A stretch of 64,000 nt of DNA from Sporosarcina ureae (GCF_029267015.1 NZ_JARIEA010000073.1:1-64000), one strand, 5' to 3'. Numbered from the stretch's first letter, positions 10,025 to 21,021 are shown. Numbers and translations are program-made. Notes: a model not told the origin generated them from the sequence alone.

Positions 10025-10329
10025 CTCTCACAATTCATGGTTATATGTGCCTGTATAAATATGTTATTATAGAAAAATGAAATTTAAAAAAACAAAATTT
10101 ATGTATTTTTCTACTTAAGATCTATTTAGTTAAGTGATTATTAATACATATATTATGCTAAATTTCAATAAAAATACTCTTAAATCATATCTTCAGATTT
10201 GCTATATATTTTACTTTAATTTTAAATATTGTATGGTAGTTTCTAACATTATTCTTAGCAACTAATCTTTCTACTGGATAAAATACACTACCCTGCCACA
10301 CACACTAATCAGCACTGACCACAATCGGC

Positions 10330-10919
10330 TACCACTTTTTCATCAGTCCATATTCCCTACAACACATCCACCTTTACGATAATTATCCAGATCAGCATCA
10401 TATCCGTAATCTCCACACCCATCTCTTGTCTATTATCGAGCACGATAAATTAAACGCTTCTCTGCTTCCGCATGCTCTACATACTCCGAAAACGCGAGGA
10501 CTTTCGGCATTAACCAATCCGCTACGACCCGTCTCACGGAATTTTTTGGCTAAGTAAGTAGTACGCGTCTGCTAGTGATTTACTAAGGTAAAATGCAATC
10601 CAAACAGGTCGTTTGGATTCCACCACGAATAATTTAAATTTAAGGACATGTTTTGTTTGCAAATCGCCTTCAGAAGTGACGCATATTGGAAATCAGAACG
10701 AAGGCATCTCAGCCTAAAGCGATGTATGCGATAGCTCTCGTTTTCATTCTCTTCTAGAAAGTTCTCATATTGTAATCGGTACAATACTGATTTCTCTTTC
10801 ACATATCTCGCAAAGATATTCAACTTCCGCTGCAGGGTAGATCCTTCTCCAAGATCGTAAACGTCTTCTACAGGATACAGCTTATCTCCAGATGCTTGGA
10901 GCGCTTCGAATAAATCCAT
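10330..10919 (-). pseudogene. Decayed copy of the holin-like/unknown-protein module found at 39.7-40.4 kb
   Basis: gataattatccagatcagcatcatatccgtaatctccacaccc aligns with gataattactgggactaccaccatatccgttatctccacaccc (about 39896); gcgtctgctagtgatttactaaggtaaaatgcaatccaaacaggtcgtttggattccaccac aligns with gcgtctgcctctttcttgctgagataaaaggcataccaattcggttgcttactttccaccac (about 40153). The 115-aa ORF 10572-10919 ends at a premature stop within this homology. Confidence 0.7.
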
Positions 10920-11483
10920 AGCCCGTCGCTAGTTCTCTGTTAGTTATAAAGGTTTATCGTGAATTCTGAGAGAACTTTCGGTCACGCCGAATTTTAATTT
11001 AGATAGTTGTTTTTCATGAGTAAAAGAGTGAGATCCAAATTTTTAGGTTGGAGAAGTCGTTTTCCAAGAAATTAGTTGGTGTCATTTGGTTGGTTCGTTC
11101 CTTCTTTCCTTCTTTCTTAAAGGTAACTTCTTCAACATATTCATACTTTTTCATTTGAATAATTACCATTTTCCATTACAAGTATTCTTTATTTATAATT
11201 AATTAGCTTTTCGTTCGCATTGCGACCGCAGGAGCTCACTTTCTTCTTAATAGATCCTTCATTTCTTAGCTTGTACATATTTGATTCACTTGTTGTCTTG
11301 GTTTGATCAGCAGCGTTTCAGAAAGACAATCACCGCAGTAATAAATGCTTGTGCTATAAATGAAATCTCTTACCACTTGGGAATTTGACAGGAATCACTT
11401 GTCTTCTTTAAAAGAATACCAGGTCGTGATAGCATTCTGAATAATGTTGTGACTTGATGCTTCAAATCATGAAATATTGTTTC

Positions 11484-12776
11484 TTAATATCTCTCATAAT
11501 AGCCGTTATCTGACCGCACCTCCACAGTACTGCGTCCATAACTTGACTGAACGTCAAACCTATATTTATTGTACGTATACATTTCTCCGCTCTTCTCATC
11601 TCGACTTCTTGCTTCTGACTGGGAGATGAACTGTATGTAAACTGGCTTATAATATGAATAATTACGAATCAAGATCTGCTTCACTTCGTCTTGTGTTAAC
11701 TCAAAATTTCGTTTGCCGATTCGTGTGTACGTCATATCGTGAATCTTCCATTTTTCTGTTTCCTTTTTAAATATATAATCAACGAAGACTCCACCTGATA
11801 CTGGTCCATCTGAATCAAGCAAAATCGTGTTGACTATCAACGTGTCTTTGCTTGATTGCGAATAATTAAGACGAACAGACAACTCCGATATATAATAAGG
11901 AAAGAATGACGTATCACATTCAAAGCACACATACTTATAGTCCGGTTTCATTTGTATGTCTGTGAATCTCGCAGTGGCATAAGGTAGTAATTGTGAACGT
12001 ATTTCACTGAACTTTTTATCTGCCAAAAATCCCCTAATCATTACGCCTTCTACTTCAGCTGGCATGCGATTCAAAAGATCTAGCACTTGCTCTCTGCTAA
12101 CCGTTCCAGATTCGACAGGTGTGACACCAACTTCCAGCGCACGGCTTAAAAATTCCGCATAATGCGCACGCGTAACAGGACGGTTTGGATGAAACTTACC
12201 GTTATTGCCATATGCTACGCCATTTGCCAGTAAAGCATTTGCGTGGACAAAGCCCCAATGATCCATATACATATCATGGAAACCACCTGTCCATTCATCC
12301 AAACGAAAACGGAACGCTAAATCTAGAATTTTTGCCATTTGAATCCGAGTTATTGGTGCATTCGGATTGAATTTCTGATTCAATCCGCCGCTCACGATTC
12401 CAGCTTGTGTTAGATTCATGATTGGCTGATAGTATGGGAGGTTCAGTGGTACATCTTTATAGATCAGCTTCTTACTTGCTTTTGGCAGTTTCAGTGCCTT
12501 GTCGAGCAGTGACGCGACATGTTTACGGCTGATCGGCTCATTCGGTCGGAATTTGCCGTCGGGATAGCCGCTGATAAATCCTTTCTTCTCCATTTCTTGA
12601 ATCGCTGCATAGTTGGGATGCTTCTTCGGTACATCTTTGAACTCTTTTGCGGATGCCTGTCCTATGTTTATGAAAGTAATGGATAAGATGAATAGCATTG
12701 TAGTACAAAGAATAGTTTGCAGTAGTTTTTTCAAGACCTCACTCCTTGTAAAATTTTGTTTAATTATTAAACTCAT
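11484..12776 (-). CDS. SLH-domain surface protein (three SLH repeats)
   Basis: Signal peptide, then FKDVPKKHPNYAAIQEMEKKGFISGYPDGKFRPNEPISRKHVASLLDKAL and two further SLH repeats. Confidence 0.9.
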   Translation of the reverse strand: MSLIIKQNFTRSEVLKKLLQTILCTTMLFILSITFINIGQASAKEFKDVPKKHPNYAAIQEMEKKGFISGYPDGKFRPNEPISRKHVASLLDKALKLPKASKKLIYKDVPLNLPYYQPIMNLTQAGIVSGGLNQKFNPNAPITRIQMAKILDLAFRFRLDEWTGGFHDMYMDHWGFVHANALLANGVAYGNNGKFHPNRPVTRAHYAEFLSRALEVGVTPVESGTVSREQVLDLLNRMPAEVEGVMIRGFLADKKFSEIRSQLLPYATARFTDIQMKPDYKYVCFECDTSFFPYYISELSVRLNYSQSSKDTLIVNTILLDSDGPVSGGVFVDYIFKKETEKWKIHDMTYTRIGKRNFELTQDEVKQILIRNYSYYKPVYIQFISQSEARSRDEKSGEMYTYNKYRFDVQSSYGRSTVEVRSDNGYYERY

Positions 12777-12921
12777 ATGAAAAACACTGGCACATTAAAC
12801 CTTGATTTGTATTAGAACTTTGTTCCTGAAATTTGCACTCACCTTAAATGCTAAAAATGATTCTTTGTGTATAATTAGATCTCTTCAATGTAATTAATAT
12901 ATTAATGTTATTTTTAACCTT

Positions 12922-13179
12922 CTATTGTAGATATACATAGGTCAGTATTATGAAGAGCACGGTAATAAGAAGTATAATATTAAACCTTCTCTTGTTCATA
13001 GGTTCTTTAACTTTCAAAAAATCATATCCACAGTACCTACATGATTTGGCAAATGTTCCTGCTTCTTTATGACATCGTGGACAATTATCACCTACATTTA
13101 CAGGAAGTACAGCACTACACTTCTTGCAATCTCTTATGCCTACTAGATTGTAAGTATTGCACTTATTGCAATTTGGCAT
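12922..13179 (-). CDS. Small membrane protein with double zinc ribbon
   Basis: CNKCNTYN..CKKC..CPRCHKEAGTFAKSCRYCGYDF plus C-terminal TM helix. Confidence 0.65.
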   Translation of the reverse strand: MPNCNKCNTYNLVGIRDCKKCSAVLPVNVGDNCPRCHKEAGTFAKSCRYCGYDFLKVKEPMNKRRFNIILLITVLFIILTYVYLQ

Positions 13180-13423
13180 ATCCTACCCTCCTTCTACAAA
13201 TAGTAATTCAAGATTTTTTTATGATTATTCACCAATACACTTAAATATAATAAACAAATTAAAAATAGGATTCTAAGGATGAAACATACTTAAAAATACT
13301 ATTTGCGTTCATCTCTTCTCTCAAGAACTATGTTTTACAAGAAGAATTTGCAAAATCCCGCAATTGTAATTATATAATATTCCAACTAAACATAGAGCCT
13401 CCGCGAGGATGAGTAACAAGCCA

Positions 13424-13451
13424 TAAATCCAGAGATACTAAGGTCTGGATT
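13424..13451. terminator. Hairpin (possible terminator or relic)
   Basis: AAATCCAGA-gatactaagg-TCTGGATTT, 9-bp perfect stem. Confidence 0.4.
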
Positions 13452-13626
13452 TGCCTGCGAAAGCTATTATCCACACCACTTCAAGTAAAGTTGCAACGCC
13501 GAGTTGGCTTGCAAAACTACGTACTTTCATTTTGCACTATACAAAACATATCAAACATGCTTTTTTCATTATATATTTTGTTACTCTGCATCCTCAGACT
13601 TACCCTAATCCTCAATGTCCTTCAGG

Positions 13627-14222
13627 TAGTTAACTGTACCAATTCTTTCACCAGAAGCCGCATTCACTGAATGTATTGTCACGTCCAACTTGTCAGAAGT
13701 TACTCTATCAAACAGTTGATAAAACATACCCGTCATACCTAAACCTAGTATAACGAATCCGTCGAAACTGCTCTCGAGTCGTTCTCTTGATCAACAACCA
13801 TTGAAAATTCTTGTCTTAGGTAATATCTTTGATAGAAGAAAACTCTTTATGCTGCCTAAATCATCCGTATATTCAATGATGTTTTTTTCATCTCCGTCAT
13901 TAATTCTTGATTCTTTGCTTTAGACATTTTATACGTGATCGTATCATCTGAATTTACAGTCGCACTCTTCATTTCACTTCCTTCTGCGTTTACTGCTACT
14001 TCGTTTAGCTCTTCATCATGGGAAGAAAGATTTCGGTACGGTTATTTCAACCTCTAGCAAACCTTTATCTACCGCCACTATTCTACTCGTATCTCCTGAG
14101 TTTTTTACTTCATACACTTTTTCACTTTGCTCTTTATTGCCATTCTTCTCTTTATCTTACAAACAGCAAGCTATGAAAATCAGCAAAGATAATACTAGAG
14201 TAAGTAGGCCCTTCTCATTTTC
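13627..14222 (-). pseudogene. Decayed lipoprotein gene
   Basis: Reverse strand reads TLVLSLLIFIACCL*DKEKNGNKEQSEKVYEVKNSGDTSRIVAVDKGLLEVEITVPKSFFP** then in other frames EELNEVAVNAEGSEMKSATVNSDDTITYKMSKAKNQELMTEMKKTSLNIR and GFVILGLGMTGMFYQLFDRVTSDKLDVTIHSVNAASGERIGTVNYLK. Confidence 0.7.
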
Positions 14223-14265
14223 ACATCCCGTTTTAAAATCACCAGTGCCAGTTATATGACTTAAC

Positions 14266-15265
14266 CTACATTTCAGTGACCTTGCCTTTAATATCCTTAG
14301 GGAAGTTAGGATAGAAAATCTCAAAATCTGCTGTATTGTTCGGATTCAGACTTACTTGTAAGCTCTCTTTTAAGACAGCTACTAATTTCCCTTCACTATC
14401 ATAAAGACCGGCAGCCAACCGAATATCGTCTACCAATTCTTTATTCGTATTATCTACCGCATTCCACATTGCGCTATCACCGAGAAATGCTGTTTCGCTA
14501 GGTGAAAGTACATTAGGAACAGGTGTGCTCATATCTGAAGTGCCCACTATTGACCCACTATCGTCAACAAAGTTAACTTGTGCAGAACCTAATTCTGCAA
14601 TTGCGTCGCCAGTATTCTCTATTTCTTCGCTATAGTTTGCCAAAATGATACTTATGCTATCTTTCCAAAAATGTACCACTTGATCTACTACTTCGATACT
14701 AGCTTGCTACGCAACTTCTTTTTCTTTTCTTTAAACTAGTTCCTTTGGAATTGGTGCTTTGAAGTTATCTCTAAGCTTGTTGAAGATTTCAGTATTAGTC
14801 CTTCATACTCAGGACTAATACTGTAGATCAATTTAAGAACTTCATCTTCTTTTCAAAAGCCAATATAACTTTACGAAGATGCCTTTCTGTATTTTCTACA
14901 TTAAGTAGTACAACCTTCCCTTTGGTTCCATCATCATTAATAATAGCTGAGCTTTCAATCACTCTTATATTTTGACTGTCATTTACTCATTTCTAATGAA
15001 TTAATCATTTCTTCATAGTATGCTCTTTCATCACTATGGACATTTTCATCAAGAAACATTTCTTGCTCTCCTTCATTCCCCTTAACAAAGAGACTATAAA
15101 ACTCCAAAGAAAATTTTTCCCTCCCGATTTAAATTTATTTTTTCTGAGGTATCTAGATTCTTAGCTTTTACTCAATTCGTTGACGTTGTTTCTTTGGCTT
15201 CTCCACAACCCAATAACAATGAGATAGACTTGCAGTTACAATTAGAGTTTTTCTCATTACCTTTT
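14266..15265 (-). pseudogene. Decayed lipoprotein gene; intact C-terminal fragment is ORF 14266-14679
   Basis: 137-aa ORF looks like an FxLYD-type C-terminal fragment; upstream about 15185-15262 encodes a broken signal peptide/lipobox (SLLLGCGEAKETTSTN*), with stops and frameshifts between. Confidence 0.6.
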
Positions 15266-15603
15266 CCTCACCCTCTTTTTTTTCATTTTACATGAATTTA
15301 TTTAACATAACAGGATTTTTGTACTAGTTAATAGATTTATGTTAATTATCTCATTAAAAAAACATTTTATGATAATAAAGCATATTAAAATTTAGATACT
15401 AGTGTAAATAGATTCATTATTTTTAATGCACACAAAGTCCATATCATGATTATCTCCTAAACAAAAGTACCTGACCCTTAAAATATATTAAATGAATCAC
15501 GATCTGGTACATTTATAATTTTTATTTTTTCTAAAACATAACTGTCCTTCACTTAAAGCTTTTATACTCATAAAAAGAAGCGCCAAGCCCCAACACTATG
15601 CTG

Positions 15604-15666
15604 AATTGTGTCGGGACCTGGCACCCTTAACTTTAATTGTGTCGGAATCTGGCACCCATAACTTAC
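15604..15666. repeat. Two tandem copies of a 31-bp intergenic motif
   Basis: aattgtgtcgggacctggcacccttaacttt / aattgtgtcggaatctggcacccataactta, period 31. Confidence 0.75.
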
Positions 15667-16889
15667 TTGCTGGCATTCATTTTTGTTGTCTCAATTTCAT
15701 AGTACAGCTTATGCTTAGTCGGCGCTTTCACATCCACCTTATAACGCACTTCTTTTCCGTTAGTTAAGCGGACTGTCGCGATATAGTTGCCATGTCTATT
15801 GACGCGAATGAACACATCCGGTGAATCGGTATATCCTTCAAAAGCCATATTGTCGGATATTACCACTCCATCGGTTTGCGCGAAATGAACACTTTCGACT
15901 TTTTCACCCGCTGCCATTTTCAGCCGTACACGAGTCTTTAAGATTTCACTCGGATGTTGAAGCTCGATCTTCAATCGACCGTTTACCTTTTTCACATCGA
16001 CATAATATTTATTGTAATACCGTTTAATGTTTTGCGCTTCCATGCCATAATTACCACCGACTTGAAGTGTTCCTCTGCCCTCTTTAAGTGGCGTCAACTG
16101 TAAGCGGTCACCTGTATAGCCATCCGGTGTTTGTCTGCCTTTAATGATCGCTGCATGATAAATTTCAGAGTTTGGAATGAATTCATCTGTATCCTCATCC
16201 GCCATGATTTCCGAAAATCGCATCATCAGTCCAGACTTATCGCCTTGCGTTTTTATAGAATACGTATCAGGATACACGCGCTCCGTTGTCAGCATCATTT
16301 TAGAAGCTTGCCCTCTTGTTACGAATTCATTGATGCCGAACCTCTCCGGCGTAACTCCTGAAGTGATGCCGAGTTTATACAGAATCAACACATTGGCACC
16401 GTGTGAATTAGTCGATTTCACATCACGAAAAGGATTTTCCTTAGCGATGAAATCAAAACGTGGCAAGTCATACGCTTTGACAAGAATAGAAGCCAGTTGC
16501 CCACGTGTGACAGGATCATTCGGACCGAAATTGCCTTTCGCATAGCCTGACATGATTTCAAGTTCCGCAAGCTTCGCGATGGAATTGTAATAGCCATTCG
16601 CTTTCGAAACATCCTTAAATCCTGGATCCTGTACATAATAATCCGGGTTTTCTTTCAGCAGCTTCACGATGATCGCTGCAGCTTGCCCGCGAGTGATGGG
16701 ATTGCCTGGTTTGAACAGGCCGTCCGCATACCCCGTAATAATATGACGTTCTGCCAATTCATTAACCGCCTCCGCAAAGTGCTTTGTTTCAGGCACATCT
16801 GTGAACTTCTGGTTACTAGTGGCCATACTTGTTAATGGCAAGCTCAGAGCGAGAGCTACCGTACTAAATGCTATCCAGATCTTTTTCAT
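15663..16889 (-). CDS. SLH-domain surface protein, paralogue of 29456-30931
   Basis: FTDVPETKHFAEAVNELAERHIITGYADGLFKPGNPITRGQAAAIIVKLL and two more SLH repeats; likely start MKKIWIAFS at 16889 (ORF track gives 16919). Confidence 0.9.
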   Translation of the reverse strand: MKKIWIAFSTVALALSLPLTSMATSNQKFTDVPETKHFAEAVNELAERHIITGYADGLFKPGNPITRGQAAAIIVKLLKENPDYYVQDPGFKDVSKANGYYNSIAKLAELEIMSGYAKGNFGPNDPVTRGQLASILVKAYDLPRFDFIAKENPFRDVKSTNSHGANVLILYKLGITSGVTPERFGINEFVTRGQASKMMLTTERVYPDTYSIKTQGDKSGLMMRFSEIMADEDTDEFIPNSEIYHAAIIKGRQTPDGYTGDRLQLTPLKEGRGTLQVGGNYGMEAQNIKRYYNKYYVDVKKVNGRLKIELQHPSEILKTRVRLKMAAGEKVESVHFAQTDGVVISDNMAFEGYTDSPDVFIRVNRHGNYIATVRLTNGKEVRYKVDVKAPTKHKLYYEIETTKMNASK

Positions 16890-16932
16890 TATGTTCCTTC
16901 CTTTCTGTTCTGTAATCATAAGTCGACGTACA

Positions 16933-16958
16933 GACGCTAAATTTCCAATATAGTTTCA
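16933..16958 (-). promoter_or_regulatory. ECF sigma-factor-type promoter
   Basis: Reverse strand TGAAAC-N16(TATATTGGAAATTTAG)-CGTC upstream of the SLH gene start at 16889. Confidence 0.65.
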
Positions 16959-17224
16959 AATATTATTATTATTTTTTTTGATATAATAGGGTTGGTATAT
17001 ATAGGTAAATAGAATCTTTTAAGTAGTGTAATTTACAAGATCTATAAAGTCTAAAGACTCACTTTTTCTAATTGGTTATTATTCACAAAAACGTGTTGTT
17101 AACTTTCTCTTTATATAGTATATTAGAAAAACGGATTTAAAATATTCCGAATAATTCCACGACTTTTTTTAACGAATTGTGCTTACTAGACGTAATTAAA
17201 AAATGTATATCGAGGTGTCATACA

Positions 17225-18253
17225 GTGAAAAGTTCAACTTCAAAAGAAGATACACCTTTATTAGAGATTAAAAACCTTCAAACAGGATTTAAAATAGAAG
17301 GCGAATACTATAACGCAGTTGAAAATATGTCTTTTGATGTGAAGAGAAAAAGAATAATTGGAATCGTAGGCGAATCCGGTTGCGGTAAAAGTGTAATGTC
17401 TTTATCGATCATGCAACTTTTGCCGATCGGTATCGGAGAAATCCGCGGAGGTTCTGTACTATTTGAAGGTCAGAATTTAGCTCATTATAACGAAAAGGAA
17501 ATGAATTCTATTCGTGGTAAAGACATATCGATGATTTTTCAAGAACCTATGACGTCACTAAATCCCGTATTTACTATCGGATCTCAAATTGCAGAAGTTT
17601 TATTGAATCACGAAAAGATGACAAAAAAGGAAGCCCTGGCTAAATCGGTAGAGTTATTGAACCAAGTTGGCATCTCTCGCCCTGAAAAAGTTATTCATGA
17701 ATATCCACACCAATTGTCTGGTGGCATGAGACAACGCGTCATGATCGCCATTGCGATTGCTTGTCAACCTAAACTTCTAATCGCAGATGAACCAACTACC
17801 GCATTAGATGTAACGGTCCAAGCACAAATTTTAGAATTATTAAAAAGTATTCAAGAAACGAATGATATGTCGATCATCTTGATTACACATGATCTCGGTG
17901 TTGTCGCAGAGATTTGTGATGAAGTCATCGTCATGTACGCAGGAAAAGCTGCTGAGCGTGCTGAAGTGAATGAACTATTTAGTGCACCAAAACACCCCTA
18001 TACGCAATTACTAATGAAAGCGGTTCCAAAAATGGACGAAGACGTGGATGAGCTTGCTACAATCGAGGGACTCGTACCTTCCATACAAAATATGCCTGCA
18101 ACGGGTTGTAGATTTTCTAACCGTTGTCCAAAAGTAATGCCCGAATGTATGCAAATTACTCCCCTTCTTCGTGAAGTTGACGAAGACCATGAAGTAGCGT
18201 GTTTATTATATGACCCGAGCTGGCCCATTGAAGAAAAGAGGGTTGCACAATGA
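17225..18253 (+). CDS. oppD: Oligopeptide/dipeptide ABC transporter ATP-binding protein (OppD/DppD type)
   Basis: GESGCGKSVMSLSIMQLLP, LSGGMRQRVMIAIAIA, C-terminal CRFSNRCPKVMPEC; GTG start at 17225 with GAGGTG upstream. Confidence 0.9.
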   Translation: MKSSTSKEDTPLLEIKNLQTGFKIEGEYYNAVENMSFDVKRKRIIGIVGESGCGKSVMSLSIMQLLPIGIGEIRGGSVLFEGQNLAHYNEKEMNSIRGKDISMIFQEPMTSLNPVFTIGSQIAEVLLNHEKMTKKEALAKSVELLNQVGISRPEKVIHEYPHQLSGGMRQRVMIAIAIACQPKLLIADEPTTALDVTVQAQILELLKSIQETNDMSIILITHDLGVVAEICDEVIVMYAGKAAERAEVNELFSAPKHPYTQLLMKAVPKMDEDVDELATIEGLVPSIQNMPATGCRFSNRCPKVMPECMQITPLLREVDEDHEVACLLYDPSWPIEEKRVAQ

Positions 18254-19260
18254 CTACTATGCATGAAACAACACACACTTCAGACAACATGTCAGAAGAC
18301 AATTTGCTAGAAATAAAAAATTTGAAAACCTATTATCCAATCTACGGTGGTTTTTTCAAACGAGTAGTCGGTAATGTCAAAGCTGTTGACGACATCTCCT
18401 TTGCGATCAAGCGAGGAGAAACAATGGGACTTGTCGGTGAGTCGGGTTGCGGAAAATCAACTGCCGGCAGAACCATTTTACGTTTGATGAAGCCGACAGA
18501 TGGACAGATCATTTTTGATGGACAAGATATTACAAAATTGAGCGGTTCTAAGCTTCAACAAGCAAGACGAGATTTCCAGATGGTCTTCCAAGATCCTTAC
18601 GCTTCATTGAACCCCACACAGATGGTAGGAAATATTATTGCTGAACCTATTTTGAATTATGAAAAACGCAATAAGAAAGAATTGAAAGCGTATGTGAAGT
18701 CATTGCTGCTGAAAGTCGGCTTACCTGAGGAAGCGTATTATAAATATGCACATGAGTTTTCTGGCGGACAACGTCAGCGAATAGGAATAGCGCGTACATT
18801 GGCGCTGAATCCGAAACTGATTGTTGCGGATGAGCCCGTATCGGCATTGGATGTGTCTGTACAGTCGCAAGTTCTCAATCTATTAAAGAGTTTGCAGAAA
18901 GAATTCGGTCTTACGTATTTATTTATCGCCCATGACTTAAGTGTAGTAAAACATATGAGCGATCGAATCGGTGTGATGTATTTAGGCAATCTGGTAGAGA
19001 TTGCGGCAAATAAAGATTTATATCAAGAACCCTTGCACCCTTACACTCAAGCTTTAATTTCAGCAATACCGGAACCTAATCCGATGTTGAGGAAAGAACG
19101 AATTGTACTAAAAGGAGATGTACCCAGTCCTGCGAATCCACCAACCGGCTGCCCTTTCCACACCCGTTGTCCAGTAGCAATGGATATCTGTGCAGAAAGA
19201 AAGCCGCCCTTAAAGGAGGTGAGACCAGGGCATTTCGTAGCTTGTGTATTACATGAATAA
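18250..19260 (+). CDS. oppF: Oligopeptide/dipeptide ABC transporter ATP-binding protein (OppF/DppF type)
   Basis: GESGCGKSTAGRTILRL, FSGGQRQRIGIARTLAL, CPFHTRCPVAMDIC. Confidence 0.9.
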   Translation: MTTMHETTHTSDNMSEDNLLEIKNLKTYYPIYGGFFKRVVGNVKAVDDISFAIKRGETMGLVGESGCGKSTAGRTILRLMKPTDGQIIFDGQDITKLSGSKLQQARRDFQMVFQDPYASLNPTQMVGNIIAEPILNYEKRNKKELKAYVKSLLLKVGLPEEAYYKYAHEFSGGQRQRIGIARTLALNPKLIVADEPVSALDVSVQSQVLNLLKSLQKEFGLTYLFIAHDLSVVKHMSDRIGVMYLGNLVEIAANKDLYQEPLHPYTQALISAIPEPNPMLRKERIVLKGDVPSPANPPTGCPFHTRCPVAMDICAERKPPLKEVRPGHFVACVLHE

Positions 19261-19287
19261 AAATTAAGGATATAGGGAGGCAATAAC

Positions 19288-21021
19288 ATGAAGAAAAAAT
19301 CCATGTTTTGGGTATTGTCAATGTTACTCGTTCTTTCATTATTTCTTGCAGCTTGTAGCAAAGACAATGCAGACACGGGTACGAAAGACGAAGGTAAAAC
19401 AGACGACACAGAAGCAACAGATGATGGCAAACCAGAAAAAGGCGGAACACTTGTGTATGGTATCGATACAGAGCCTGAAGGAAAATTCAACTTTGCATTT
19501 TATGATATCGCAACAGACGCACAGATTCTTGAATTTATTGATGAATCATTATTCACATACGATGAAAATTTAGAAATTCAACCGAACTTAGCTTCATGGG
19601 AAACAGAAAATAGCCAACATTACACATTTACATTTAAAGAAGGCGTAAAGTGGCATAACGGTGAAGAACTAACAGTAAACGACTGGGTATTTGCACTTGA
19701 AACCATTGCAGATAAAGACTACACCGGCTCAAGATTTACAAACGTAGATACAATTGAAGGTGCGAAAGATTACCGCGCTGGTAAAGCCGACAGCATTTCA
19801 GGTCTTGAAGTTGTAAGCGACTATGAAATCAAAGTCACTTTCGATAAGCCACGTGTAAACAACTTATTGAACATCTGGTCTTACCCACTTCCTGAAAAAG
19901 CATTTGAAGGAATTGCCGTAGCAGATATGGCTGAATCAGAAGTGGTTCGTTCTAAACCAGTGGGCGTCGGTCCATTTAAAGTAGAGAACATTGTACCAGG
20001 AGAATCATACGAACTTATACGTAACGACGACTATTGGAATGGTGAAGTAAACCTAGATAAAATTATTGTTCGTGTGATCGACAATACGTCTACAGTAGGT
20101 GCACTTCAAAATGGTGATATTGACTTAATCGAAGTTCAACCCGTTTCTGCTCCCGAAGTAGAAAAGTTGGATAATGTAGACATCGTCACAGCACCTGGAC
20201 TTTCTTATTATTATGTAGGATTCAAACTTGGTAAATTCGATAACGACAAACTAGAAATCGTTGAAGAGAAAGAAAAATATCAAGACAAAAACTTACGCAA
20301 AGCAATGATGCATGCCATTAACCGTCAAGAATGGATTGACGCATTCTTCTTCGGATATGGAGAGCCAGTTAACAAACCTGTTCCATCCGCACACTGGATT
20401 TCTGCTGATGATAGCGACTTAAACGAATACCCATATGATGTTGAAAAAGCAAAGGAACTTCTTGACGAAGCAGGATACGTGGATACAAACGATGATGGTT
20501 TCCGTGAAGATCCAAATGGTGAAGAGTTCGTAGTTCACTTCGCACATTATGCAACTGGAAACCCAACTTTTGAAGCACGTTCACAAGCTATTGCTCAATA
20601 TTGGGAAGAAGTTGGCTTGAAAGCTGAAGTAGATATGACAGAAGTTACGCTTTACTATGACATGATTGAAAAAGATGATCCAAGCATCGAAACATTCTTC
20701 GGTGGATGGTCAACTGGTTCTGATCCAGATCCATCAGGTCTTTGGAAATCAGATGTTCTATGGAACTACCCACGCTACAACAATCCAGAATCAGATGCTC
20801 TTCTTGAAAAAGCATTAGATATTGATGAAGTCGGAACAGATAACGACAAGCGTAAAGAAGTCTATGTTGAATGGCAAAAGCTGATCAACGAAGACTTGCC
20901 AATGCTTTTCATTGCTGAACTTGAGGAAATTGATGGTGTCAGCAAGAAAGTCGGTGGATTTGAAAGAAATGTTGCAGGTAAAAACAATGCTGCAGAATGG
21001 TATAAGAAATCAGATAAATAA
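19288..21021 (+). CDS. oppA: Peptide ABC transporter substrate-binding lipoprotein
   Basis: Lipobox LFLAACSKD; GGTLVYGIDTEPEGKFNFAFYDI; SBP family 5. Confidence 0.9.
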   Translation: MKKKSMFWVLSMLLVLSLFLAACSKDNADTGTKDEGKTDDTEATDDGKPEKGGTLVYGIDTEPEGKFNFAFYDIATDAQILEFIDESLFTYDENLEIQPNLASWETENSQHYTFTFKEGVKWHNGEELTVNDWVFALETIADKDYTGSRFTNVDTIEGAKDYRAGKADSISGLEVVSDYEIKVTFDKPRVNNLLNIWSYPLPEKAFEGIAVADMAESEVVRSKPVGVGPFKVENIVPGESYELIRNDDYWNGEVNLDKIIVRVIDNTSTVGALQNGDIDLIEVQPVSAPEVEKLDNVDIVTAPGLSYYYVGFKLGKFDNDKLEIVEEKEKYQDKNLRKAMMHAINRQEWIDAFFFGYGEPVNKPVPSAHWISADDSDLNEYPYDVEKAKELLDEAGYVDTNDDGFREDPNGEEFVVHFAHYATGNPTFEARSQAIAQYWEEVGLKAEVDMTEVTLYYDMIEKDDPSIETFFGGWSTGSDPDPSGLWKSDVLWNYPRYNNPESDALLEKALDIDEVGTDNDKRKEVYVEWQKLINEDLPMLFIAELEEIDGVSKKVGGFERNVAGKNNAAEWYKKSDK

